The position numbers and the translations under genes are program-made. DNA of 64,000 nucleotides. Source: Patiria miniata (Eukaryota; Echinodermata; Asteroidea; Valvatida; Asterinidae). Location: assembly GCF_015706575.1 (NCBI RefSeq), contig NW_024037063.1:13640927-13704926 (forward strand), given 5' to 3'. Shown in pieces: positions 33,239-45,800 of the stretch. The stretch's first letter is position 1, and the number at the start of each line of letters is the position of its first letter. The notes under the pieces are model-generated. The model saw only the letters and a program-made list of their open reading frames with translations, did no database searches and was not told the DNA's origin.

Positions 33239-33703
33239 AACAATTGTTGACTGCTATGATGTGGTATATGTTGTTTAACCCCCTTGGGGCACATATGTGA
33301 CCTACTGAGGCAAAATGAGGAATGTCCCCCAAAACTTTATTTTGAGTAAATGACGCATGAAGTCGAATAGACTAGAAAAATTATGTCAAAGTCGATATTG
33401 ATTGTTTTGTATTTTTGATTAGCCAAGGTATCCAAGATTCACACTAAGCAGTTTTGTTGGGGAAAAAATTCCCCAAAAAGTGGAAAAACTGAAAAACGTT
33501 TTCCATCCACTGCCATTGGCGGCACAATGCGTGTCTTTTTTTCGAAGCCGTTTTTCTCGAAATGAGGTTTGCTAAACTTGGCAGGACACTGTTGACGTTC
33601 CTGCGTCATTCCTCATTATGCTGTGGCAGGTCACATATAGCACCCTCTGCGTTCCCCGGTGTTACAGACGGCATATCACACATCACAGCAGTCAACAATT
33701 GTT
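33239..33703. mobile_element. TIR element AACAATTGTTGACTGC
   Basis: The left end AACAATTGTTGACTGCTATG and the right end CATCACAGCAGTCAACAATTG are complementary over about 30 bp with few mismatches. It is intergenic and noncoding. Confidence 0.75.
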
Positions 33704-34037
33704 AAAGTGCATGTGACGACTTGAAAGCTCACAACTCGCGGTAGAACACGGATCGTGCTACACAGGATAATATCCCACTGCTGTTGCTATGGCACTGACC
33801 AATTAGCATCCAGTATTCATGTTTGCATGAAGACAATATTAGAGAGCCAATGGTTACCAGCTGTTGTCCTACCAGGGATATCTTACACTCGTTAGGGAAC
33901 CAGCTATGCCTATTCTATATGTTTCAGTATTATTTTCTGGTTTGTCTTAGAAGTATCCGTCGAGAAATATGTAAAGTGTTTTACTTCTTAAGTGTGAGAC
34001 GTCCAGATACAAAGTAGCACTGGGTAAAATAATGCTT

Positions 34038-34200
34038 AAAGGGCATGTACAATATTTGCTTCACGTTTTGGGTTCGGAGATGCTGGAAAATCCAAGAAAA
34101 CCAACCATGTTCTTGTAGTCTGGTTCCCTGACCCTACTTAAGATGAAACGGAACAATTTATAGACTTTGGGGATATATTCTGTACACTGCCTAAAAAGAA
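34038..34200. mobile_element. TTAAAGGGAAT family MITE, truncated copy
   Basis: It begins TTAAAGGGCATGTACAATAT. It contains GATGCTGGAAAATCCAAG and TCTGGTTCCCTGACCC as in the left part of 29720-30249, and stops before the central palindrome. Confidence 0.7.
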
Positions 34201-34526
34201 ATATCAAGTTGAGACCGGTTAGTGCAAAAACAGCTTCTTGCCATGATGAACTCTGACACAGGTTAACTTTAAATACATGTACATATACAGTGAAATCTCG
34301 ATAAGTCAAACTCTGATAACTCAAAACAAAGTCAAACAAAGATTCCAATCCCTTTAGTAATATAACAATGATATACAGCCCAATAACTCAAAACTCTGCC
34401 TAAGTCGCATTTTGAACCTGTTCCCTTGAGGTTTGACTTATCCAGATCTCACTGTATGTACTTGCTCCTGCACACATAGGAACTGCGCGCTCCAGCAGCT
34501 TTGCTTGTGCATACTTCCAGGGACGG

Positions 34527-34656
34527 AGTCGAGTCCATCACAAGTCCAGTCACAAGAAATAGTGGATGAACAATAACAAAGGAATGCCTTTGTCAAAGCT
34601 CATTTGAATAGCCGGTGACTTGAATTGGGACTGGAGGACTTGTGATGGACTCGACT
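34527..34656. mobile_element. AGTCGAGTCCATCACAAGTCC MITE (130 bp)
   Basis: The ends are AGTCGAGTCCATCACAAGTC and GACTTGTGATGGACTCGACT, an excellent terminal inverted repeat. The interior (GAATGCCTTTGTCAAAGC) is shared with 27487-27587 and, in reverse, with 52020-52170. It appears to be the parent type of both NAMPT intronic minisatellites. Confidence 0.85.
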
Positions 34657-36502
34657 AGCCAATCAGACAACAGAATGTTTTGCCATGGCACACCGCAACC
34701 AATGAGATCTCAGAAGCTAGGGGTCTTTGCCTGTGTCCTTTTTTTCCACATAGGTTTCAATGTGCATGTTGCAATGTCCTCTAAACTTTCAAAATGCAAG
34801 ACGATAACAAGCAATACTTATATTGTTATGTAAACTTTATCGCACTTTTAGAATTGTCTTCATGTTAAGTGCTAATATGTCACTTGTGTTTAAATGTTGA
34901 CGATTCGGTGATTTTACAGAATATTGGCATAAATCAGTCTTAAGAATTTTTAAATTCATGTAATTTGTACCTTAACTGCTTTGTTTTGGTCATGTATACA
35001 GTGTACGTACAGACAAGTTTTTCAAAAGTTTATAATTTCATTTTTCTATGGTAGTCATCACATTTCAATTTCTGTGGTTGCAAGTGGACTTTTAATGTAT
35101 TAATTTAGGTAACAAGTTTGCTTTGGTCTGTTATGTATTTTGTTAACACGAGATGTACATTTTGTTACAAAAAGCTGTAAAATGTCACTTCTAAATTGTA
35201 TCATACCTTAATGTTTTGTAGGTCACATAATTTACTATAGATGAATCACAATCATAATACAGATAATTATGTGAAAATCGTTATTTTCTTGGGTTTTTTT
35301 TAACAATGGTTTTGACAAGTTATTTGAAAAAATAACCTGATATTTTGTATTACTATTCAAAAAGGACCATGTTTATTTTTGTAGACCAAATGTGTTGTTT
35401 TTTTAATTTCTAAACTAGATTGCAATGTATTCAGAATTTTGTGTATACGTTTCCTAGCTGCTCAACTGCAAACAAGTGTTTTTCGTATTGAAATATTTTA
35501 TTAGCTTTTTTTTTTCTTTCTTGAACCTGAACACCGTATACATTTATTAGCGCCCAGTGCCATTTATGTAAACTGCCTGAGCTAATATCCAAAGCACAGT
35601 TATTTATCCCTGAAGTACTGGACAAGTTTATTTGTTTTGGAGCATCAAACTCGAAGATCTGTGGGGCAATACTGCAGGTCGTGGGCTTGAGTCTTAGCTT
35701 TGGTTGGGGTGTGTTTGTCCTTGGGCAAGACGCTTTGTCACAATTAAATTTGCTTCTCCCCACCCAGGAGTAAATGGGTACCTGTGAGGGCCGAATGAGA
35801 TGATTATTGTGATTGTTTTTAGCCACTTCACCGAGATTACGGTGGACTCGAAATATATTGACAAATTTGGAAATATATCTCACAAAGGGAAACCTTGCAT
35901 ATTGCAGATACTGTCCCTGTTTGTATGAAAATCCAGCTACAATCGGAGCTTGGCTGTTTTTTTTATGGTAGAGCTGAATTATTTATGTATGTATGCCCAG
36001 ACTTGAGATTATTCATTTACTATTTGAAAACGTTGTGCTGCACTATTGTGGTGGATCTGTACTTTCTGAATTTTTTAATAACTCATTTAAACAGTGATTA
36101 AGCTAAAAACAAAACAAAACAAAAAACCATTGTGCATGTGATTTATAGATCATGAGGTGTGTGCATTGATTTGGAGTATATAGTAAATTACATTGTAAAA
36201 TGAAGTGTAAACATGGTGACACTCGCAAGTGTGTCTCAGTGATGGAGAATTAAAAGGCAGTTGTACCAAAATGTATATGTAAATCCATGCCATTTAATGT
36301 TTTACCAGTGGTGAATTGTAATTTCATGTGCACATAAGCAGAGAACTCAATGTTTTAAAGGCTGGAACATCACAAAGATAAACTTAGAAAAAAACAATTT
36401 GCACACCAGTTTTAACTTGAATTAGACACAATGCAATGCATGCACAATCCCTTAAAATATTTAAGATCCATTGTAAGGAAACAGCACAGCTTGAATTTGT
36501 GT
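34657..36502. other. Intergenic region, AT-rich, one SINE-like tail
   Basis: No exon with homology was recognised. At about 35655-35830 there is a repeat with a B-box-like GGTCGTGGGCTTGAGTCTTA, followed by CTTGGGCAAGACGCTTTGTC and AATGGGTACCTGTGAGG. This body resembles dispersed repeats of marine invertebrates, and I rate it a SINE. The rest is AT-rich with no clear structure. Confidence 0.45.
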
Positions 36503-37220
36503 CCGGTGTGACAGGTAATTCTGTCCCCCTGGTAAATGTGTGTGTCCCCCCCCCCCCCGGACACATTTACCGGCTCGTGACCCGGTAAATGTGTCCGGGG
36601 GGACACTTTTACCTAGGTAGATTTGTCCCCCTCAGGTAAAATTGTCCCCCTGCCCAACGGTGCCCCCTGGTAAGTGTCCCTATGCATTTTACACAGAGCA
36701 GCAGCGTGTCGTCGCGCGCGCCAGTACATGCTGCAAGATATGTGGCAGTGATTATCACGTGTACATATGCGTCTCCCATTACAATGGAAATTCATCCAAT
36801 AGCAAATGTCGTTACGCGCTTTGATGGCAACACAGACCAATCCAAGTAGGTGTTGTATCAATGAGACGAGGGCCATCGCCATGCATCGCCGCTGTATTGA
36901 CCTATCGCGGTAGAATCGCGATAGATTTCACCGTACTCCAAATCGAAACGTTGTGTTCACATATCATCTATTAGACCAAATTAAATATTTTTATATTCAT
37001 GAAGGGCAGACTAATAGTCCAAAATGTATACTTTGTAGAGTGAATTCATAAAAACAATCAAGAGAACTGGCCTTCCGGGTTTCAAAAGAGGGGGACAAAA
37101 AACCCTGGGGGACAGAATTACCTGGAGGGGGACAGAATTAACGGGCCGAGGAGGACACTTTTACCTAGGTAATTCTGTCCCCCGGACAGTTTTACCGGGG
37201 GACAGAATTACCTTCCACAC
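36503..37220. mobile_element. 710-bp TIR element, copy 2
   Basis: It is the same element as 15186-15895 in the same orientation, from CCGGTGTGACAGGTAATTC to GAATTACCTTCCACAC. The middle is highly similar. The subterminal GGTAAATGTGTCC units differ in number. Confidence 0.85.
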
Positions 37221-37252
37221 CCCCACTAGAAAATTCCTGGCTACGCCACTGA

Positions 37253-37967
37253 ATACACGTTACATTAAAATGAATTTTCGTACACTCATTTGTCATGATG
37301 TTTGGCACCATCAGATTTCATTTCATGAAAAAACGTCAATTAATCAAGCTATTATGACCGTAACAATACAGGATTTTGAACGTTTCAAACACTAGATTAG
37401 TACGATCATATTATATTTATACCTCCTTGGTTTCTCACGCCATTCAAACCACTCATGCTACACATCGTGAAAACTAATTGCACGAAATTTCAATTTAATC
37501 CATTTTGTATTTCTTGAGTAGTTCATCGGAAACGAGGATGTTCTTTTTCTTCACTTGTGCAACATCCCTATTGATGCGTTGTTGAGACCACGGTGGCGCG
37601 CCCTCTATTACAGTGGTCTCGATCTCCACCACCAAACCCGATGTGGGGCCAACAACTCAAGAAATACACTTTACATTAAAAAGAATTTTCGTACACTCAA
37701 TTGTCATGATGTTTGGCGTCATCAGATTTCATTTCATGAAAAAACGTCAATTAATCAAGCTATAATGACCGTAACAATACAGGATTTTATTTGCAACAAA
37801 TACAACCCTAATGGAAGTCAACATGGATTTTGAACGTTTCAAACACTATAGATTGTTACGATCATATTATATTGATCGCTCCACGGTTTCTCACGCCATT
37901 CAAACCACTCATGCTACACATCGTGAAAACTAAATGCACGAAATTCCAATTTAATCCATTTTGCGCA
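37253..37967 (+). repeat. Direct repeat pair (37253-37500 and 37660-37967)
   Basis: Both blocks carry TGAATTTTCGTACACTCA (AGAATTTTC in the second), TTTCATTTCATGAAAAAACG and TCACGCCATTCAAACCACTC in order. The second has an extra about 45 bp (TTTGCAACAAATACAACCC). The 160 bp between them includes GCGCCCTCT at 37598. The blocks may be degenerate copies of one element or flanks of a lost insertion. Confidence 0.75.
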
Positions 37968-38058
37968 TGACTTGTGAACCATTTTAAAATGCACCCCAAA
38001 ATAATATAGCAAATATTATGTTGTTGTATACGTGATTGGAGGTAACAAATTAAATTTA

Positions 38059-38321
38059 GGCAAAATAAAAAAAAACATGTTTAGCGTCCTGCCTCTGACA
38101 AAAAGGAAGGAGGAGGCCCTTTTTTTTTATTCTTTTCAAAATGGCCGCCCGACACATTTTTCAAGACAACGCGGCCGGGCTATTTTTCAAGATGGTTACC
38201 AGCTTTTTTCAAAATGGCCACCACTTGGACTCATTGACTATTTCCACAGCTTTATACACGGTATAAAAGTCTAAAAATATGATTTCTTTCGTCAGAGATC
38301 GTTAAAATTTATCAATTTTTG

Positions 38322-38359
<38 letters not shown>

Positions 38360-38420
38360 AGGCGGCCTCTAAAAAGGAAGCGGGCGGGGACGCTAAACAT
38401 GTTTTTTTTTTTACTTCGCC
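38059..38420. mobile_element. Harbinger-type MITE with TTA duplication and poly-A stretch
   Basis: TTA lies at 38056-38058 and 38421-38423. The terminal inverted repeats run GGCAAAATAAAAAAAAACAT then GTTTAGCGTCC on the left, and GGACGCTAAACATG then a T run ending CGCC on the right. It contains a run of about 30 A at 38329-38357. It is noncoding. Confidence 0.82.
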
Positions 38421-38581
38421 TTATGGTTTATCAGAATTTGTAAACTTTGAAGACAATTCTTTAATGTTCACTTGGGAATTGTGCCACGTTCAAGAAAACA
38501 CCGTCTGCCGATTTTAATGATAACAGCTTTTTGTGGCCAATTTCCGATTTGGACTTTCGGACTAAATTTCATGACACTAAA

Positions 38582-38938
38582 ATTGCTCATAAGGGTTCAA
38601 CAACAGTTATGGGGCCGGGTTATTTTGACCATCTCTCAGCCGGGGGGCGGATTCCGCCCCCCCCCCCTAAGATCTCGGTAATTGTAATGGTAATTCTGCT
38701 CCGAGTACACGACGTAAATGGGAAAATTTTCACAGCACATAGCGCCGGAATTTTTTTCGCTGAGCGGCAACCCGTGGGCCGATTTTTATGTTTTTGGTAT
38801 CAAAAGATGTGCTTGAAGGCTCGAGGCTAAAAAGTCATAACAGCTCGGGTCGCGATTTTTTTTTCAAAGCTATCGCGGAAAAAGATGATGGGGGGGGGGG
38901 GGGCGAGGCGGATTCCGCCCCCGGCCCTTTTAGGGTTA
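38582..38938. mobile_element. TTTAACCCTAA-family element, opposite orientation
   Basis: It shares GGGCCGGGTTATTTTGACCAT, CCGAGTACACGACGTA-type and TTTTTGGTATCAAAAGATG with the reverse strand of 23959-24457. It ends GGCCCTTTTAGGGTTAA. Left and right arms are flanked by long C/G runs. Confidence 0.65.
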
Positions 38939-39847
38939 AGTTATCATACTATAGTAACTAAATAAATTTGCCTGCCAAACAAAGAGGTTTGGAAAAACTG
39001 CATCAAATAGAGGAAGTAGGGGAAATCCATGACAAGGGCATAATATTGCCTCTCAAAAGTGGGGGGGGGGGGGCATACTTTGATCAGAAGTAATGCGAGC
39101 GCGAAGCGCGTAGCCAATACGGCATGGGGTTCGGGGCCCGCTTATTAAAGGGCCCCGAAAATGTTGGCTTCTATTGCTCTGTAGTGTAATCTCAGGCAAT
39201 TTCTGGCCACTAATAGAGATCATCATTTAAACATCATTTTCGAGTTTGGGGTCATTCTTAATCAAGTTCTGAGCTATAGAATCAAATGTAGGCTACAGTT
39301 CTTATTTGGAGACGAAAAAATGGGTGGGGAATAAATGATATGATACCCCCAACTTCAAAATTAAAGGGGGGGGCGGGGCGGGAGGACATGTCCCCCGGTC
39401 CCCCAATTTGACGCCCATAAGCGACGTGCGCCGCATTATAATTAGGGTTGGGAATGGCAGTCTCATTTAAATTCTCGTCTTGGCAGTTAGGTGACAGAAT
39501 ATTTTCACATTTTCAAATGTTGCACCTCGGCTTTGGAACCATTTTCAGAGACATGGAAAACATTACCCTTTTCATACAGAAACTCAAAACACATCTTACA
39601 CTGACTTTTTCAAAAACTGTACTTCATAGACCGGCGAATTGGAATCGACATTTGAAATATTTCTTTTTTAAAAATTCGTTAAACTTTCCTCTCTTTTCCC
39701 ATTTACTTAGCAAAGTGGAAACAACGCAAAAGGGTAGTATAGAGCGAAATTATAGCAAAGTGGGCCGTGTTCAAGAAAGGGCACTTTGCAAAGTGACTGT
39801 ACGGCATAAACAGCGCCCTCAACAGGATTGTCGGTAACAAAAAAATA

Positions 39848-42800
39848 ATGGCCGAACTCTTGCTGGATCCGAACATTCGACTCTGGGTTGTTTTACCCAT
39901 CGTTTTCATCACATTCTTCGTGGGAATCATCAGACATTATGTCAGTTTACTCCTAACGTCTCAGAAGAAAGTTAGCCTGCAACAAGTTTCGGATGGGTAA
40001 CACATATAATCACATTTTTTTCACCACCTTTCCGAAATGCGGGTGTCGGTCACATTCGCCCCATTTTTCAGTCTGCCCCATGACACTTCGCCCCTTATTC
40101 ACTTTGGCTCATCGCCATTTCGCCCGGTCATACTATTATTACTAGTAGTAATATTAGGCATCAACACAGCGTCAACACAGCGTCAACACATACTGTTAGT
40201 AGCGTCAACACAGCGTCACGTCAAGTAACCACCACCTACTCCTAGAACTGAGGCTCCACGTAGAGAGTCATAGTTCTAGGAGTAACCACCACCATGGTCG
40301 GGCGATAAAAAAGGCAATTCGTAATCGTAGGGTCCTAGTAATAGGCCTAGCCCTAGTACTAGGCCTAGTACTCGGACTACATGTCTGGATGATGCACATT
40401 TTGTCTATGCGATTTTTAGGCGCCTCGTGGACAAAAACATAAATCGGACACCGCGCTGCAAAATGCAAAAAGGTTAACAAAAGACAAAGGGTAGGCCTAA
40501 ATGTGATTAACTTCTTTTTGGAAAAAATGTTGCAACCTGACGCCACTTCCGCGATTGTGTACAAAGTCTATGGAATTGGAGAGTCAGGACAATTTTCTAA
40601 GTATTTCCTTACAAAATTGGAAATGTTTCTCAGTCCCAGATTCATGTCTTATCATAATTTTTGCAATGACTGACCTTCATTGAGATGATATATGAAGAAA
40701 AAAGTGACGTCAGGTTGCAATGTTTTTTCCTTCCTTATTTTTCACACAAGGTTACTTATGAACATGTCATTCGGAAAAAATGTTGCAACCTGACGCCACT
40801 TTTTTCTTCATATTATCATCCCAATGAAGGTCATTCATTGCAAAAATGAATATAAGCCATGAATCTGGGACTGAGAAACATTTCCAAATTTGTTAGGAAA
40901 TACTTTGAAAATTGTTCTTGACTCTTCATAGACTTTGTACACAATCGCGGAAGTGGGGTCAGGTTGCAACATTTTTTCATGTCATTCTTACAAGGTTTAA
41001 AAAGTTGAAAGCTTGGTTTAAAAAAAAAAGATTGTTCATTTGCATTATTGCAGTTTCTTTTACTCACCCTGTAGGCTGTAGTATAAATTGTACCTCAGTA
41101 GTCTTGTCACGCCCCAACTATCGCATCGGTCCCAACTATAGTTGGGACTGTCCCAACTATAGTGCAGCAGTTGGGTCGGCCCAACTATAGTTAGGACTGG
41201 AGTTGCGCCGGATGCTTCATGCTTGATAGATCTTGTTGGATTAAATGTTCCGCGGCGCTGGCACCGTGTATTCGTCGTGCATGCATGCCGCAAGGCTGGC
41301 CGGTCACGTGGTACTGCCTAGTTGGATGAGTTGTCCAGCTGCTGGGTTTTATTATCCAGCAACATTTTGCAAAATTCAAAGCTTGCCATGGCCGGCCAAC
41401 TATAGATGGGCCCCACCCATAGCTAATGTCAAAGGTCCCAAGTCGGACATGTAAGCAGAGCTGTATAGAGAATGTTTTATAGTCGTAGTCGTACATCAAT
41501 GTAAACTATAGTTGGGACCGCAAAATAAAAATATCGCGGTGGCCCAACTACAGATGGTCCCCACCCATAGATCATTTCATTGGTCCCCAGTAAAGTCAGA
41601 TGTGTATTAGAGTTGTAGGGAATGTTTTATAATCGTACAACAATGTACACTATAGTTGGGACCGCAAAATAAAAAGATTGGGGTGGCCCAACTATAGATT
41701 CGCCCCATCAATAGCTAATTTCAGTGGTCCCCAGTAAAGTCAGACGTGTATCAGAGCTGTAGGGAACGTTTTATGGTTGTACATCAATGTAAACTATAGT
41801 TGGGACACCGCAAAATAAAAAGATCGGAGTGGCCCAACTATAGATGGGCCAGCCCAACAATGGAACTTACAGTTGGGACCGTCCCAACTATAGTTGGGAC
41901 AGGCCCAACTATAGTTGGGCCAGCCCAACTGTGGAACTACAGTTGGGACAGGCCCAACTATAGTTAGGACAGGCCCAACTATAGTTGGGACCAATGCGAT
42001 AGTTGGGGCGTGACAGTCTTATTAAATGCTTATTTAATGCCTATTTTTCAAATTTTATTTCAGCCAAGCTTTGGTGAAGAGCAGACTGCTAAGAGAAAAT
42101 GGAAAGTTTATACCTAGACAGGTAAAACAAGTGGAAACAATTATAAAACATTATACAATACAAATAAAATGTTTGATTTTAAATAGGCAGCGTGGACTGG
42201 GAATAATGATTTCATGTAGATGACATGGCCATTGGTTAAACTTAACCTTACCAAATCTTCCAAAATCCTCTTTGAAAAATGGAGGATTTTGCAGGATTGA
42301 GGCTGCATTGCAAAAGTGTGTTGCTGATTTCAGACGATGCACTGTGTCGAGGTCTTGGACCGGACCTTGTGTTGTTTATGCTCAGCCGAGCATAAATTTA
42401 GGCCTATATTATACTTGAAATCCTCCACACTGCTCCAGGATGTCACTGGCTCTGCCTCAACACATTGACAGTAACTGCTGGAGGATTTTGCAGGATTGAG
42501 GCAGTGGTCACCCCGCAAAGAACCTCATTCAAGAAATAACGAAGGATTATGCAGGGTTGAGGCTACATGCTATTATCATACGTAGGCATTTGGAGGATTT
42601 TGCAGGATTGAGGTTACATCCTAGCAAAAATGCCTAGGGAATTACGTGTTAGGGTCAATATTTAATACTAAACGGACTGCGTGTACGTTTTTCATTCCAA
42701 TTTGTCATGTTTGTGGTAAGGCTGCATTTGGTGCAATATTTTGGGCTTCACAATTAAAACAGTAAAGTTCATATAGGAATTATTTTTCGCGTCTACTGAA

Positions 42801-45800
42801 CAGTTTGTGCTTCTTGTGTGATTTCCATCAATGCAAAGCATTTTAATAAAAGGGAGATTAACAGAGCTGTGAGAGTTGCCAAAAAAACCATTTTAATCTG
42901 CTGATACAGGTGAAAAGTGAGTTGTTTTTGTTGTTTTTCATGGAGGAGGGGTATGGTTTTTATTTTAACCCTAACTCCCTGGGCCATTTTGCTAGGATGT
43001 AGCCTCAAACCTGCAAAATCCTCCTATTGGCCTCATGGAAAATTAGCATATAGCCTCAATCCTGCAAATTCCTCCGTTATTTTTTGAATATGGTCCATGG
43101 AGGGGTGACCACTGCCTGAATCCTGCAAAATCCTCCGGCTATGACTGTCAATAGGCTGAGGCAGTGGCAGTGACATCCTGGAGCAGTGCGGAGGATGTCA
43201 AGTAAAATCAAGGACTTAATTTATGCACGGCTGAGCATAAACAACACAAGGTCCGGCCCAAGACCTTGACACAGTGCGTACTCTGAAATCAGCAATGCAC
43301 TTTTGCCCTGTAACCTCAATCCTGCAGATTCCTCCAATTTGCAAAAAGGATTTTGGAGGATTTGGGACGGTTAGGGTTAATGTATTTGGTGGTTTTTTTT
43401 CTGCCAAAGTCCTTCAACATGAGGAAGCAGTTCTTCAACAACGAGGAATCCGGCTTCTTCAAGACTCAGAAGAGAGAAGGAGTTGCGCAGAATCCTATGG
43501 CAGGTGAGCAGTCAAAGTCCGCGTTTGCTTCGTACGGATCCAAATTTCAATCAGAAATCTTACCATTGGTTCACCTCACCCTCCCAGAAAGAGCCCAGTG
43601 TCTAGCCATAGGGTTAATAAGAAAAAAATGCAAAAAGGGAAGTTATTTTGCAATTATTGAGGGAGATAGAACGAAACCACCATTACTTTGAAAGATGGAG
43701 TACACCAAGTGACAGGTGTACAATTCGATTTTTGGAGGATTCTTTGTAGAGGGAATTACGTTTTTTTTTCATACACCTTTTTTGTCTCCTTATCTAGATC
43801 CATCAATGTTGACAGACATGCTGAAGGGTAATCTGACCAACATTCTGCCCATGATCGTCATCGGAGGATGGATCAACTGGACCTTCTCAGGATTTGTAAT
43901 CAGTAAGGAAATTATATTTATCTTTATCACTAAAAAAATATTGGTTATTATTATTTATTTCTGGTACATTGTAATGAAACCAAGGATTTGTCAAAAGCAC
44001 CCTGTAGCTCGTGAGCCTGAAGAAACCTGTAGAGAGAAGACAATGAGAAGAAATTACAGTTTTAGAGTTGGGAGGAAAAAATTAGAGAAGGAGATTTGGG
44101 GAAACCCAAAGAATCAGGTAGGGACTGAAAATCCAATCCACATGTGGCCAGGGCAGGAATCGAACCCGGGTCACAGCGGTGGAAGGCGAGGAAAGAAGGG
44201 CTGCACCAACCTGACTCCCTATGGTTGAATTGAACCGTACAGTAAATATTCCCACTCCCCTGTATGTTTCAAATGATTTTAACAGAGTGAAGGGAACTCT
44301 GTTAAATATCTGAAATTCTCTTTATGTTGGGATGTGCCCTACGCCATCATTATTTTATTAGCACAAATTCTCAGTGTTGTCCGAAAGGCTGAGAAGAATC
44401 ACAAGCTTGCTCAGTAGAAGTAATGCGCCTATCAATTGTTTCCCCCACCCCTTCCCTACGCAAAAAAAAAACATGACCTGCTTTTTTGTGTGTTCTAAAA
44501 TTGGTCATCACCATGCTTAGAATAATATAATGAATTCTTTTCGGTCTATCATGCAAAGTTTTGTAGAATTTACTCAAGTCTTTGAAAAAGATTGCGGTAA
44601 GAGAAATACGAAATGGGTCTTTCTATACATTTGGGGGCCACTTTTTTCCTTTCCCTGTTACATCTGATATGGATGAGTTCGTTAATGCTGGACGCACTCC
44701 TAAATGCCTTCTTTCTCCAAGAGTGATTACGTAAAGCAGACTCCCCATCCAACAAATAAATAGTTTGAAGCGAGTTTTAGTGATACTTGAATGACAAATT
44801 ACAAAGTCCAGAGGCAACAGGGAAAGGGAAAATGTCACACTTTGGACCTTAACTTTTCGAAGGGCAAAATGCATATTTCCGATAATTGTTGGCGTTTATC
44901 ATCCCAGCTAAGGTTCCTTTCCCGTTGACACTACGCTTCAAGCCCATGCTCCAACGCGGCGTGGAGCTGGCCTCGCTAGACGCTTCCTGGGTCAGCTCGG
45001 CCAGCTGGTACTTCCTGAATGTCTTCGGTCTACGCAGCGTCTACTCGTTAATCTTAGGAGAAAATAACGGTGAGGACATTATAGGCCTGTAATGAATGGG
45101 TACACCATGGAGTTAATGGAGTCCGTGCATTAGCAGCTCCTCGCTCCTGGAGAGGGTTGGGGGAGACTCCAATGCATTGCTGCCAAACGCTCGGCGCTCA
45201 CATGATGAGCCTGTTTGTGTACACTGAATTCTTTGTGTACAATCTGTACTTTGTTAAAGATATAGTCCATCATTTGTAATTTGTGCATTTTGTTCGTTTG
45301 AAGCAACAAAAGTGCTCAAAAGTGCTCAAAATCTAATGAAGGATACTGAACAACTAACCTGATGAAGTTGCAGCTCAGCTTCAGCTGTATATTCCGAGAA
45401 AAACAGCATTCTAGGATCTCAATTTCAAATCAAAAGTTGCTGAATCATGTTTTGAATTGGGCCTGAATTCAGCGTCCGAGACGCGTTCTCACTGAGCCGA
45501 TTGCAGCTATATGCGATGTTGCGCACTGATCCGACGAATTATAGCAACCGCGTGCGAGTGTGCGTTGTGCCAATGCTTGCGCGCGCTTCGCCGATTAACA
45601 AAACGAACTACTAATTTAAAAAATTTTAACGGTGCGTCTTAAGACGCACCGTTGGAAAGGCTTTCTTTCGTCGATTACTTCAAAATGACAGCTTGCCAGA
45701 AAGGATAATTTCACAGGGAGTTTAGTTCCCTTACTATCTTTCAACCAAGTTTGTGTTTCAACAATAATTACGCCAGTTACTTTTCGGATGGCTGCAAATG

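Noticed and set aside
43716..44228. 170-codon frame through EMC3 exon 4
   Set aside because: Only 43798-43902 is conserved. The rest is intron and SINE sequence read through.
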